Shown here piece after piece: positions 6,911 to 13,613 of a stretch of DNA of 15,027 bases. The notes beneath the pieces were generated by a model, which was not told the origin of the DNA, ran no database searches, and saw only the letters and a program-made list of their open reading frames with translations. Each line of letters starts with the position of its first letter. The first letter of the stretch is position 1. The position numbers were made by a program, and so were the translations under genes. Source of the DNA: Ruminococcus difficilis (GTDB taxonomy: Bacteria > Bacillota_A > Clostridia > Oscillospirales > Acutalibacteraceae); assembly GCF_016680995.1 (NCBI RefSeq), contig NZ_JAEQMG010000095.1, forward strand, positions 1-15,027, written 5' to 3'.

Positions 6911-8248
6911 TTAGTACTGAGCCTGAAAGTCAAGCGTTCCCTCGTTTTTGAGATAATAGTTAAGCCACTCAAGTGTGATCTCGTTAGTTTTTGTCATGCA
7001 TTCCTTGGTGTCGATGTTGCCGTGACCGAGCATTGAGCCCAGGAACGGAGAGAGCAGAGGCAGGTCGGTGAAGTCCATGTGACCGGCGTGTTTGAAGGTA
7101 ACTAATTTGCCGTCCTTCGCGTTATTTACAAAGTCCCCGGTTATGTTCACGTAAGCGCCTTCCTCGACGTTTTCGCCGTTGGAAAAGACGAGAACAGGAA
7201 CGGGATAAGGAGTGTCGTTAGGAACGCATTTGCCGTTTTTGATTTCGACAACCTCTCCGAGAACCGTGCCGTCAAAGTCAATAACCGCGTCAATATCATC
7301 GCGTTCTCTGCCGAGAGCAATGCCTGTCGCGCCGCCGAGGGAGTGACCCATGCAGCCGATTTTGTCGGTGTCGGTCATCGCGAGGACGTTGAGTACAGCG
7401 TCGCTGTTCTCGCTGTGCCAGGCTGTGCCGAGTGTGCCGCTTTTCTTAGCCGCTTCAATCGTGTCAAGGACAAAGTTGCCGTCTGCGATCCTCAGCTCCA
7501 TCCAGCTCTTTGTACCCTCATAAACCTCCTCGTTGCTCACGTCATCACCGCCGCCGATTACCATAGCTTCGTTAATGAAATCCTGATCTACGGTAATAAT
7601 CTTGCCGTCGGTGTCCTTTGTAAAGAACGCGTGGTGCGGGTGGTCTAGAGCAACTACGACATAGCCGTTGCTCGCAAGTTCACGGTAGGTGGAGAAATTG
7701 CTCTGGTAGTATCCGAAAGCGCCGTGTGAGAACACAACGAGAGGGAAGGAGCCTTCGGCGTTTTCCGGATAGAAGAAGTGCACGGGAACCTCGCGGAAGG
7801 AACCGTCGTTTTCAAAGGTATCGGGTCTGCTTTCGTCTACGAGAATTGCGTCCGTTGTGCCGACATTGAATTCGCCGGTTGTAGGCAGTCCGCCGTAGTT
7901 CGCGAAGATGAACGAGGGCACGAGAGCGAACGCGATAAGCATAATCGATACAATGCAGTCTACAACGCTGCCTGCCTTTTTCTTTTTGCCTGTTGCCTTG
8001 TTTCGCTTGATGAGCCACATGATTCCTGCGAAGAGGAAGCGGACGGCTAGGATTCCCATTGCGAAGAAGAACCGCCATTTCAGGTTCGTAGCGGGTACGA
8101 GAATGATACCGAGCATCAGCGCGGCCTCAGCCGTTCTTATGACAGCGCGGTTTTTGAGCCATGCCGCTTTTTCGCCGAACCTTGTGAACGTCAGCACCAC
8201 AAGCGCGATTTCAGCCAGCGCGAAAATTATCAGAAAAATAAGTCCCAT
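6911..8248 (-). CDS. Membrane-anchored alpha/beta hydrolase (PAF-acetylhydrolase-like)
   Basis: The 445-residue protein has an N-terminal membrane domain (segments about 3-22, 36-53, 58-80 and 95-116) followed by an alpha/beta hydrolase fold. The oxyanion region is FSHGAFG (173-179), the nucleophile elbow GHSLGG (301-306, Ser303), a candidate acid D324 or D326 in DFDGT, and the histidine H390 in AGHMDFTD. This order and the HxxFxD pattern resemble platelet-activating-factor acetylhydrolase and related lipases, so a lipid or ester substrate outside the membrane is plausible. I chose ATG 8246-8248 over a TTG two codons earlier, because AAAGG lies 10 nt before the ATG but only 4 nt before the TTG. 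It is the first gene of an operon with LytTR and DUF3021 and has its own promoter. Confidence 0.85.
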   Translation of the reverse strand: MGLIFLIIFALAEIALVVLTFTRFGEKAAWLKNRAVIRTAEAALMLGIILVPATNLKWRFFFAMGILAVRFLFAGIMWLIKRNKATGKKKKAGSVVDCIVSIMLIAFALVPSFIFANYGGLPTTGEFNVGTTDAILVDESRPDTFENDGSFREVPVHFFYPENAEGSFPLVVFSHGAFGYYQSNFSTYRELASNGYVVVALDHPHHAFFTKDTDGKIITVDQDFINEAMVIGGGDDVSNEEVYEGTKSWMELRIADGNFVLDTIEAAKKSGTLGTAWHSENSDAVLNVLAMTDTDKIGCMGHSLGGATGIALGRERDDIDAVIDFDGTVLGEVVEIKNGKCVPNDTPYPVPVLVFSNGENVEEGAYVNITGDFVNNAKDGKLVTFKHAGHMDFTDLPLLSPFLGSMLGHGNIDTKECMTKTNEITLEWLNYYLKNEGTLDFQAQY

Positions 8249-8281
8249 AATCAATCAACCTTTCGTTTTTGTTATGGCAAC

Positions 8282-8310
8282 AGTATAGCGCGGCAAATGA
8301 AAATTGACAA
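8282..8310 (-). promoter_or_regulatory. Promoter of the hydrolase-LytTR-DUF3021 operon
   Basis: On the minus strand TTGTCA (8305-8310) and TATACT (8282-8287) are separated by 17 bp and lie about 35 bp before the hydrolase ATG. Paired direct repeats sit 11 bp upstream of the -35 box. Confidence 0.7.
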
Positions 8311-8321
8311 CAGTTTTGGCG

Positions 8322-8352
8322 GTGAAATGCAGAAATCCGAAGTAAGTTGCAG
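8322..8352 (-). promoter_or_regulatory. Paired direct repeat, candidate LytTR binding site
   Basis: On the minus strand CTGCAACTTAC (8342-8352) and CTGCATTTCAC (8322-8332) match at 8 of 11 positions and start 20 bp apart, about two helical turns. LytTR regulators bind paired direct repeats of about 9 bp with 12-13 bp between them, usually upstream of a -35 box. This location suits autoactivation by the LytTR protein encoded in the operon. The match to a known consensus is not tested. Confidence 0.5.
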
Positions 8353-8365
8353 TTTTTGATTATTT

Positions 8366-9583
8366 TTATTTATCGGCTTTGTTGAAGAATCGCGGCAGGT
8401 CAAAGAATCCGCCGAGCGCCGAAGCGCCGAGCATGACGGGAACAAACTGCCACGGAAACAGAATCAGGAGCAGCAGAGTCACCGCGACAGGCTTTTTCAT
8501 AATACTGCCGAGCAGCGCCGCCGTGACAACAGCCATGCACATTCCGGGGTCAATTCCGATTATCATTGAGAACGCGTAGCCCGCGGCGATTCCCGAGAAG
8601 ATAACGGGGAAGAAGTGTCCGCCCTTAAGCCATGACGCGATACATACATTTGTCAGGAACAGCTTTGCGACGGCGATGATCAACAGTGTGACTATGCCGA
8701 TAGTCTTTCCGTCGCTCAGTATTTTCTCGATTTCATGCTCGCCCGAGAACATTGTGAGAGGCAGCAGAGTGCCGATTATTCCGAGCGCCAGACCGCCGAT
8801 CGCGCAGCGGATAATGACGTTTTTGACAAGTCCGAGCAGAAAGTGCGTGATTTTTTCAAACGCCAGAAACAGCACGCCCATTACTACTCCGACGAGTGTC
8901 AGCACGAGTCCCCAGAGCAAATCTGTAAGCTCAATTCCGTTAAATTCGATTGCGGGGAAGCCTGTGCTTCCTCCCGTCAGCTTGTTCAGAAGAATGAATA
9001 TGCCGAACGAGCTGAGGATAGCCGGAATATACAGCACTGTTTTTGACGCCTTAGGCAGCTTTGTGTCAGCCTCACCCTCGAGCGGTTCAACGAATCCGAA
9101 CATCGGTGAGCGGAATATCGTTCCGAGTGTCGCGCTCGCGCCGATGGAGGCAAGGTCGCTGGCTTCCTTGTAGTAGCGCTTGAGCTTGTCGCCGACCCAG
9201 CAGCACAAGCCGACGATCACACCCGTCAGGCCTGCCTCGGGACCGATTGCCGCGCCGATAAGCAGCGGCAGCAGCGCCGCGATCAACACTATGAGCAGGT
9301 TGTTGTACGGATAGCGGCCGTTCTTCTTGAGCTTTCCGAGCACCATACCGAGCTCCTCGGGGTAGTCGCCGAATTTGCTTTTGTACAGTCCTATCAGCAG
9401 CGAGCCGATAAGACAAACGCCGACGGTATAAAAAGGTATGCTGAATTGCGAGGGCAGAAAATCCCAGAGAAATCCGATTCCGAGGTTCATCACCCTCAGA
9501 AACGCCCAAACGATCGCTCCTGTTATTACGCCCAGCAGAACGGTGTAGAGCATTCCGATCAGCTTGTTTTTCAGTCTTGCCAT
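8366..9583 (-). CDS. Divergent ClC-family chloride channel/transporter
   Basis: The 405-residue protein has about ten to twelve hydrophobic segments. Two regions fit the ClC fold: IGAAIGPEAGLTGVIVG (109-125), where E116 sits where the gating glutamate lies in the canonical GREGP motif, and ASIGASATLGTIFRSPMFGFVEPLE (145-169), which aligns with the ClC stretch GAAAGLAAAFxAPLAGxxFxxE. The first motif reads GPEAG rather than G(R/K)EGP, so it belongs to a divergent branch whose ion selectivity (Cl-, F- or other) cannot be read here. ClC proteins can be channels or H+-coupled exchangers. The start has GAGGGA upstream. It lies 17 bp after the radical SAM gene, as the last gene of a three-gene operon. 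I see no terminator hairpin after it, so readthrough into the hydrolase operon is possible. Confidence 0.8.
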   Translation of the reverse strand: MARLKNKLIGMLYTVLLGVITGAIVWAFLRVMNLGIGFLWDFLPSQFSIPFYTVGVCLIGSLLIGLYKSKFGDYPEELGMVLGKLKKNGRYPYNNLLIVLIAALLPLLIGAAIGPEAGLTGVIVGLCCWVGDKLKRYYKEASDLASIGASATLGTIFRSPMFGFVEPLEGEADTKLPKASKTVLYIPAILSSFGIFILLNKLTGGSTGFPAIEFNGIELTDLLWGLVLTLVGVVMGVLFLAFEKITHFLLGLVKNVIIRCAIGGLALGIIGTLLPLTMFSGEHEIEKILSDGKTIGIVTLLIIAVAKLFLTNVCIASWLKGGHFFPVIFSGIAAGYAFSMIIGIDPGMCMAVVTAALLGSIMKKPVAVTLLLLILFPWQFVPVMLGASALGGFFDLPRFFNKADK

Positions 9584-9600
9584 AAACTATCCCTCTTTTT

Positions 9601-10470
9601 TCACCACAGACAAAGCTGTTCTGCGGCGTTCTTTTCCTCAAATTTACGCAGATACTCAAAGATTTGATCGTTGTTGTGAAGAATTCCGTTCTCCTCACAG
9701 ATTCGGTGAAACAGCCGCATAAGTTCTGTACTTCGCGGACTGTCAACCATATAATTGTTTCCGTACTCGCGGATATATCTTTCCTTAAGACGCGGAAAAT
9801 GAATATCGAGCTGCCTGTAAAAATACTCGCGGTTGCCTTCGCGCAGAGTCAGTCCCATTCCGAAACACAGCACACCCCTGACGCCTGCCTCAACGCACAT
9901 TCCGAGAATTGTCCTGATGTTTTCTTCCGTGTCGTTGATAAACGGCAAAACAGGGCACAGCCACACCACTGTCGGAATACCCGCGTCGCGGAGAGCTTTC
10001 AGCGCTTCAAACCTCTCATTTGTAGTGCTGACGTTTGGTTCGATAATCCTGCACAGCTTTTCGTCAGCCGTCGTCAGCGTCATCTGTACAACTGCCTTTG
10101 TCTTTTCGTTGATTTGTCTGAGAATATCCAGATCCCTCAGCACAAGATCAGATTTCGTCTGAAGTGCAACGCCGAAGCCGTATTTTTCAATGAGCAGAAG
10201 GGCTTTACGGGTGTATCCGAGATTTTTTTCGAGCGGGAGATACGGGTCTGTCATCGCGCCTGTGCCAATCATGCAGCGCTTTCTTTTTCGCCTGAGAGCG
10301 GCTTCGAGCAGCTCGAGCGCGTTTTCCTTGACCTCGATGTCCTCGAAGTCATGATTCATCTGATAGCATTTGCTGCGCGAGTCGCAGTATATGCAGCCAT
10401 GCGAGCAGCCGCGGTATAGGTTCATTCCGTTGCTTGGAGAAAGGATACCCATCACCTTAACGTAATGCAT
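9601..10470 (-). CDS. SPL-like radical SAM protein
   Basis: The 289-residue protein carries the radical SAM cluster motif CSHGCIYC (C22, C26, C29; CX3CX2C), which binds the 4Fe-4S cluster that cleaves S-adenosylmethionine. The preceding NLYRGCSHGCIYCD and the following GTGAMTDPYLPLEK resemble the spore-photoproduct-lyase-like / Rv2578c group (GCxHGCxYCYAR ... GxxTDPYQPxE). These proteins are common and mostly uncharacterised; true spore photoproduct lyase is longer and has an extra conserved cysteine, so I do not call this splB. The start is ATG 10468-10470, 1 bp after the TfoX stop; its AGAGGA ribosome binding site lies inside the 3' end of the TfoX gene. The function is probably a radical modification reaction of unknown substrate. 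Confidence 0.88.
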   Translation of the reverse strand: MHYVKVMGILSPSNGMNLYRGCSHGCIYCDSRSKCYQMNHDFEDIEVKENALELLEAALRRKRKRCMIGTGAMTDPYLPLEKNLGYTRKALLLIEKYGFGVALQTKSDLVLRDLDILRQINEKTKAVVQMTLTTADEKLCRIIEPNVSTTNERFEALKALRDAGIPTVVWLCPVLPFINDTEENIRTILGMCVEAGVRGVLCFGMGLTLREGNREYFYRQLDIHFPRLKERYIREYGNNYMVDSPRSTELMRLFHRICEENGILHNNDQIFEYLRKFEEKNAAEQLCLW

Positions 10471-10471
10471 T

Positions 10472-10789
10472 TTATTTCTTCCTCTTTTTAGGCGCGGGCA
10501 GCTCGTCCGCCACGGCGTTGAGCAGCTTTTCCATCAGTTCGCTGTCTTCGGGGTCGGTGATGAGCAGCATTTCCTTTGCGCCGGGGTACGGCTCCTCATA
10601 AGGAGCGTCGGGAAGAAGCTCCTTTGCGGACTTTGTGGGCTTGACGAGAAAGCGGTTGTCGTAGATACCGCCGATAACCTTGCCCTTGTTGTAAATGACG
10701 TATTCGCCCATCATCGCGCGGTGAGAAATCTCGTCCATTCCGCCGAGCTGGTCGACTATGTACTGCAGATATTCCTTAGATGTAGCCAT
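10472..10789 (-). CDS. TfoX N-terminal-domain protein
   Basis: The 105-residue protein consists of a single TfoX_N domain: YLQYIVDQLGGMDEISHRAMMGEYVIYNKGKVIGGIYDNRFLVKPT (8-53), then a conserved PYPGAKEMLLI segment near 67-77 and a Lys/Arg-rich tail. In Haemophilus and E. coli the longer TfoX/Sxy controls competence genes; stand-alone N-domains in Firmicutes have no established role. I use ATG 10787-10789 rather than an upstream ATG at 10936, because AAGGAGA lies 6 nt before it and the 49 upstream residues run through the promoter region and look non-coding. It is the first gene of an operon with the radical SAM and ClC genes. Confidence 0.88.
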   Translation of the reverse strand: MATSKEYLQYIVDQLGGMDEISHRAMMGEYVIYNKGKVIGGIYDNRFLVKPTKSAKELLPDAPYEEPYPGAKEMLLITDPEDSELMEKLLNAVADELPAPKKRKK

Positions 10790-10821
10790 AAAGATTCTCC
10801 TTGCCGTGTGTTTATAAATCA

Positions 10822-10850
10822 ATATTACCACGTAAGAGAATTTTAAGCAA
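10822..10850 (-). promoter_or_regulatory. Promoter of the tfoX-radical SAM-ClC operon
   Basis: On the minus strand TTGCTT (10845-10850) and TAATAT (10822-10827) are separated by 17 bp and lie about 33 bp before the TfoX ATG. Confidence 0.6.
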
Positions 10851-10889
10851 TATAAAAATGTTAAAGATTGCAGAAACTGATACTTTTTA

Positions 10890-10918
10890 TTGATTATCGC
10901 AAATAAATATTGTATAAT
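10890..10918 (+). promoter_or_regulatory. Strong promoter of the 127-aa gene
   Basis: TTGATT (10890-10895) and a perfect TATAAT (10913-10918) are separated by 17 bp, about 42 bp before the ATG. It is divergent from, and does not overlap, the TfoX operon promoter. The repeat AAACTGATACTTTTTATTG (10874-10892) runs into the -35 box. Confidence 0.75.
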
Positions 10919-10960
10919 GAAATTGCAGCAATGCAATATCTTCAGAAAGGTTGAGTTACT

Positions 10961-11344
10961 ATGGCATTCGGAGTAAAAGTTAAAACAGTAAAAACCTCAA
11001 ACAAGTACACAATCGAATCTTTTTACGAGGCGATCAAGGACAAGAAGTTTACCGCGGGTGAGCCTTCTCTCACAAAGCACGGTCTTGTATATGTAATCAC
11101 TTTCCCTGCACTTGACAGCAGAAACCAGGTATGGATCATGCGCACAGGCTTCGGTCAGGAATCAAACAAGTTCCAGGTTCAGAAGCAGGAGCAGGCAGGC
11201 ATGGGCAACATGATGTCCAACGCTGCTCTCGACGGCCTTACAAAGGGCTGGGCAGGCGTCGGCAAGGTATTCGGCAGCAACGCCAAGGAGTGCGAGAAGC
11301 TCGTCGAGGTAACAGCTCAGGAGCTCAACGCTCTCGGACTTTAA
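10961..11344 (+). CDS. Uncharacterised 127-aa protein, probably highly expressed
   Basis: I do not recognise this family. The protein is soluble, with no signal peptide or membrane segment. The N-terminal half (about 3-65) is mixed alpha/beta with a VYVITFPALDSRNQVWIMRTG strand pair. Residues 68-105 are Gln/Gly/Met-rich (QVQKQEQAGMGNMMSN...GWAGVGKVFG) and the C-terminus is probably helical (108-125). AAAGG lies 10 nt before the ATG. Codon choice is restricted (mostly AAG, AAC, GAG, CAG, with GCA/GCT for Ala) and differs from the GCG-rich neighbouring pan genes, as in highly expressed genes. The promoter is near consensus and a clean terminator follows, so it is a strong single-gene unit. Its function is unknown; abundance suggests a structural or housekeeping role (inference). 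Confidence 0.85.
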   Translation: MAFGVKVKTVKTSNKYTIESFYEAIKDKKFTAGEPSLTKHGLVYVITFPALDSRNQVWIMRTGFGQESNKFQVQKQEQAGMGNMMSNAALDGLTKGWAGVGKVFGSNAKECEKLVEVTAQELNALGL

Positions 11345-11357
11345 TTGATTCGCGTTA

Positions 11358-11383
11358 AAAGGGCGGTGAAAACCGTCCTTTTT
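11358..11383 (+). terminator. Terminator of the 127-aa gene
   Basis: AAAGGGCGGT (11358-11367) pairs with ACCGTCCTTT (11372-11381), with one G-T pair, around a GAAA tetraloop, and runs into a T tract. It begins 14 bp after the stop codon. Confidence 0.9.
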
Positions 11384-11404
11384 CTTTATATAGTCCTTAT
11401 TCCA

Positions 11405-11432
11405 TTGACACGGCATAAAATTATGGTATAAT
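11405..11432 (+). promoter_or_regulatory. Promoter of the panBCD-coaBC operon
   Basis: A perfect TTGACA (11405-11410) and a perfect TATAAT (11427-11432) are separated by 16 bp. The predicted start near 11439 leaves a leader of about 84 nt before the panB GTG. The leader contains a near-copy of the repeat found in the promoter of the preceding gene (11468-11485). I see no known riboswitch in it. Confidence 0.8.
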
Positions 11433-11522
11433 CGGTAAGGATGGCATTCTGCGGAAGCTATACCTGCAAACTGATACTTTTATTGCGAGAATGTGAAATA
11501 TGTGTGTAAAGGAGATTTTAGA

Positions 11523-12350
11523 GTGAAGAACACAGTTTTAACATTGCAGCAGGCAAAAAACGAAAACAGGAAGATAACCATGCTGACCGCCTATGATTAT
11601 TCCACGGCGCGCCTTATCGACGAGGCAGGCGTGAATATGATTCTTGTCGGCGATTCTCTCGGCAACGTCATGCTTGGCTACGAGGATACGGTATCCGTTA
11701 CGATGGAGGACATGATCCACCACGGAGCGGCAGTTGCGCGCGGCGCGAAAAACGCCATGGTCGTGGTCGATATGCCGTTTATGTCATACCAGACGAGCGT
11801 ATATGATGCTGTTGTCAACGCGGGCAGACTGATGAAGGAAGCGAGAGCCAATGCGGTAAAGCTAGAGGGCGGCGTTGAAGTAGCGGAGCAGATAAAGGCG
11901 ATCGTTGCGGCAGGCATACCCGTTGTAGCGCATATCGGACTGACCCCGCAGTCGATAAACGCCTTCGGCGGCCACAAGGTTCAGGGCAAGACGGAAGCGG
12001 CGGCTAAGAAGCTGATCGAGGACGCTCTGGCGGTAGAGGCGGCAGGCGCGTTCTCTGTTGTGATCGAGGGCGTACCGGCAAAGCTCGCGACGCTCATCAC
12101 GGGAAAGCTTACTATTCCAACCATCGGCATCGGCGCGGGAGCGGGCTGTGACGGTCAGGTGCTTGTATATCAGGATATGCTCGGAATGTATTCCGACTTT
12201 ACACCCAAATTTGTCAAGAAATTCGCGAACGTCGGCGAGGTTATGAAGGCGGCGTTCGAGCAGTATATAAACGAGGTACAGAGCGGCGTGTTCCCGTCAC
12301 AGGAGCACTGCTACGCGATCGACGACAAAATTATCGAAAAGCTCGGCTGA
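11523..12350 (+). CDS. panB: 3-methyl-2-oxobutanoate hydroxymethyltransferase (ketopantoate hydroxymethyltransferase)
   Basis: The 275-residue cytoplasmic enzyme transfers a hydroxymethyl group from 5,10-methylene-THF to 2-oxoisovalerate to give ketopantoate, the first committed step of pantothenate synthesis. Family motifs are in order: [33 protein letters not shown] with the metal-binding Asp, [10 protein letters not shown] with the second Asp, KLEGG with a metal-binding Glu, [14 protein letters not shown] with the catalytic Glu, and [17 protein letters not shown] near the C-terminus. The length is close to E. coli PanB (264). I chose GTG 11523 because AAAGGAGA (11508-11515) lies 7 nt before it; an ATG at 11493 would put this site inside the gene. 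The stop TGA at 12348 overlaps the panC ribosome binding site. Confidence 0.97.
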   Translation: MKNTVLTLQQAKNENRKITMLTAYDYSTARLIDEAGVNMILVGDSLGNVMLGYEDTVSVTMEDMIHHGAAVARGAKNAMVVVDMPFMSYQTSVYDAVVNAGRLMKEARANAVKLEGGVEVAEQIKAIVAAGIPVVAHIGLTPQSINAFGGHKVQGKTEAAAKKLIEDALAVEAAGAFSVVIEGVPAKLATLITGKLTIPTIGIGAGAGCDGQVLVYQDMLGMYSDFTPKFVKKFANVGEVMKAAFEQYINEVQSGVFPSQEHCYAIDDKIIEKLG

Positions 12351-12363
12351 GGAGGACAGACGC

Positions 12364-13206
12364 ATGATATTAGCGAGAACAGTTAACGAAGTAAAGGCGC
12401 AGGTGCGCGAATGGAAAAGTCAGGGTCTGAGCGTCGGTCTTGTACCCACAATGGGATATCTGCACGAGGGACATCAGAGTCTCATAAAGCGCGCGGTTGC
12501 CGAGAACGACAGGGTAGTCGTCAGCGTGTTCGTAAATCCGATCCAGTTCGCCCCGAACGAGGATCTTGAAACCTATCCGCGCGATCTGGAGGCTGACTGC
12601 GCGCTCTGCGAGAGCACAGGCGCGGCGATGGTTTTCCACCCCGAGCCCGAGGAGATGTACGGTGACGACTTCACCACCTTTGTCGATATGACAGGCGTTA
12701 CAAAGGAGCTGTGCGGCAAGAGCCGTCCGACCCATTTCAGGGGCGTTTGCACGGTTGTTAACAAGCTCTTCAATATCGCGATGCCCGACAGGGCGTACTT
12801 CGGTCAGAAGGACGCTCAGCAGCTCGCGGTAATCAGACGCATGGTGCGCAACCTAAACATGAACCTCGAGGTAGTCGGCTGTCCGATTATCCGCGAATCG
12901 GACGGACTCGCCAAGAGCTCGCGCAACACATACCTTTCACCCGAGGAGCGCAAGGCGGCGCTCGTGCTGAGCAAGGCGATTTTCATGGGTGAGCGTATGA
13001 TCAAAGACGGCGAGCATGACGGAGAAAAGGTGCTTTCAGCCATGAGAGAGCTGATAGAGTCCGAGCCGCTCGCGAGAATCGACTATGTAGAGATGGTCAA
13101 GTGGGATTCGATCGAGATCCACCACAAAGTCGACGGGCCCGTACTCGTTGCAATTGCGGTATATATCGGCAAAACCAGACTGATTGACAACTTTATCGCG
13201 GAATAA
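12364..13206 (+). CDS. panC: Pantothenate synthetase (pantoate-beta-alanine ligase)
   Basis: The 280-residue enzyme joins pantoate and beta-alanine with ATP to give pantothenate and AMP, via a pantoyl-adenylate. It has the nucleotidyltransferase motif [14 protein letters not shown], with the HxxH pair, near 28-41. [18 protein letters not shown] and the conserved [20 protein letters not shown] segment follow, and [16 protein letters not shown] carries the KMSKS-like motif. Length matches the family (about 280). GGAGG in TGAGGAGGACA, which overlaps the panB stop, lies 9 nt before the ATG, so translation is probably coupled. The pantoate substrate needs a ketopantoate reductase, which is not in this window. 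Confidence 0.97.
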   Translation: MILARTVNEVKAQVREWKSQGLSVGLVPTMGYLHEGHQSLIKRAVAENDRVVVSVFVNPIQFAPNEDLETYPRDLEADCALCESTGAAMVFHPEPEEMYGDDFTTFVDMTGVTKELCGKSRPTHFRGVCTVVNKLFNIAMPDRAYFGQKDAQQLAVIRRMVRNLNMNLEVVGCPIIRESDGLAKSSRNTYLSPEERKAALVLSKAIFMGERMIKDGEHDGEKVLSAMRELIESEPLARIDYVEMVKWDSIEIHHKVDGPVLVAIAVYIGKTRLIDNFIAE

Positions 13207-13214
13207 GGAGCAAA

Positions 13215-13604
13215 ATGAATATTACATTACTTAAAGGAAAGATTCACCGCGCGACGGTGGTTCAGGCTGAACTCGACTATGTCGGCAGCATCACGGTTGA
13301 CGAGGAGCTGATGGAAGCGGCGGGAATCATCGAATACGAGCAGGTGCAGATCGTCGATGTGAACAACGGCAGCCGCTTTTCGACCTACGTGATCGCGGGC
13401 GAGCGCGGCAGCGGCATGATTTGCCTTAACGGAGCCGCGGCGCGTCAGGTAAGCGTCGGCGACAAGATCATCATTATGTGCTATGCTCAGATGACCCCCG
13501 AGGAAGCGGCGGCGCATTCACCAAAGGTGGTTTTCGTCGACGACAATAACCGCGTTTCCAAAATCACGCGGTACGAAAAGCACGGCAAGCTGTGCGATAT
13601 GTAA
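13215..13604 (+). CDS. panD: Aspartate 1-decarboxylase (proenzyme)
   Basis: The 129-residue proenzyme makes beta-alanine from aspartate for PanC. The self-cleavage site is YVGS, with Gly24-Ser25; Ser25 becomes the pyruvoyl cofactor, at the same position as in E. coli PanD. Conserved residues around it include [16 protein letters not shown] upstream and [14 protein letters not shown] downstream, plus the NGAAAR segment near residues 76-81. AAGGAG overlapping the panC stop (TAAGGAG) lies a few bases before the ATG. The pyruvoyl form is complete, with no sign of truncation. Confidence 0.97.
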   Translation: MNITLLKGKIHRATVVQAELDYVGSITVDEELMEAAGIIEYEQVQIVDVNNGSRFSTYVIAGERGSGMICLNGAAARQVSVGDKIIIMCYAQMTPEEAAAHSPKVVFVDDNNRVSKITRYEKHGKLCDM

Positions 13605-13613
13605 GGAGCCGCC

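Noticed and set aside
9087..9746. A 219-residue minus-strand open frame overlapping the ClC gene and the end of the radical SAM gene.
   Set aside because: Its Arg-rich composition and overlap with two recognisable genes in another frame mark it as a shadow.
10790..10936. N-terminal extension of the TfoX_N gene to an ATG at 10936.
   Set aside because: The extra 49 residues run through the TTGCTT-N17-TAATAT promoter, look non-coding and lack a ribosome binding site; ATG 10789 has AAGGAGA.
11493..11522. ATG at 11493 as the panB start.
   Set aside because: It has no ribosome binding site, adds ten residues not typical of PanB, and would place the strong AAAGGAGA inside the gene; GTG 11523 fits better.
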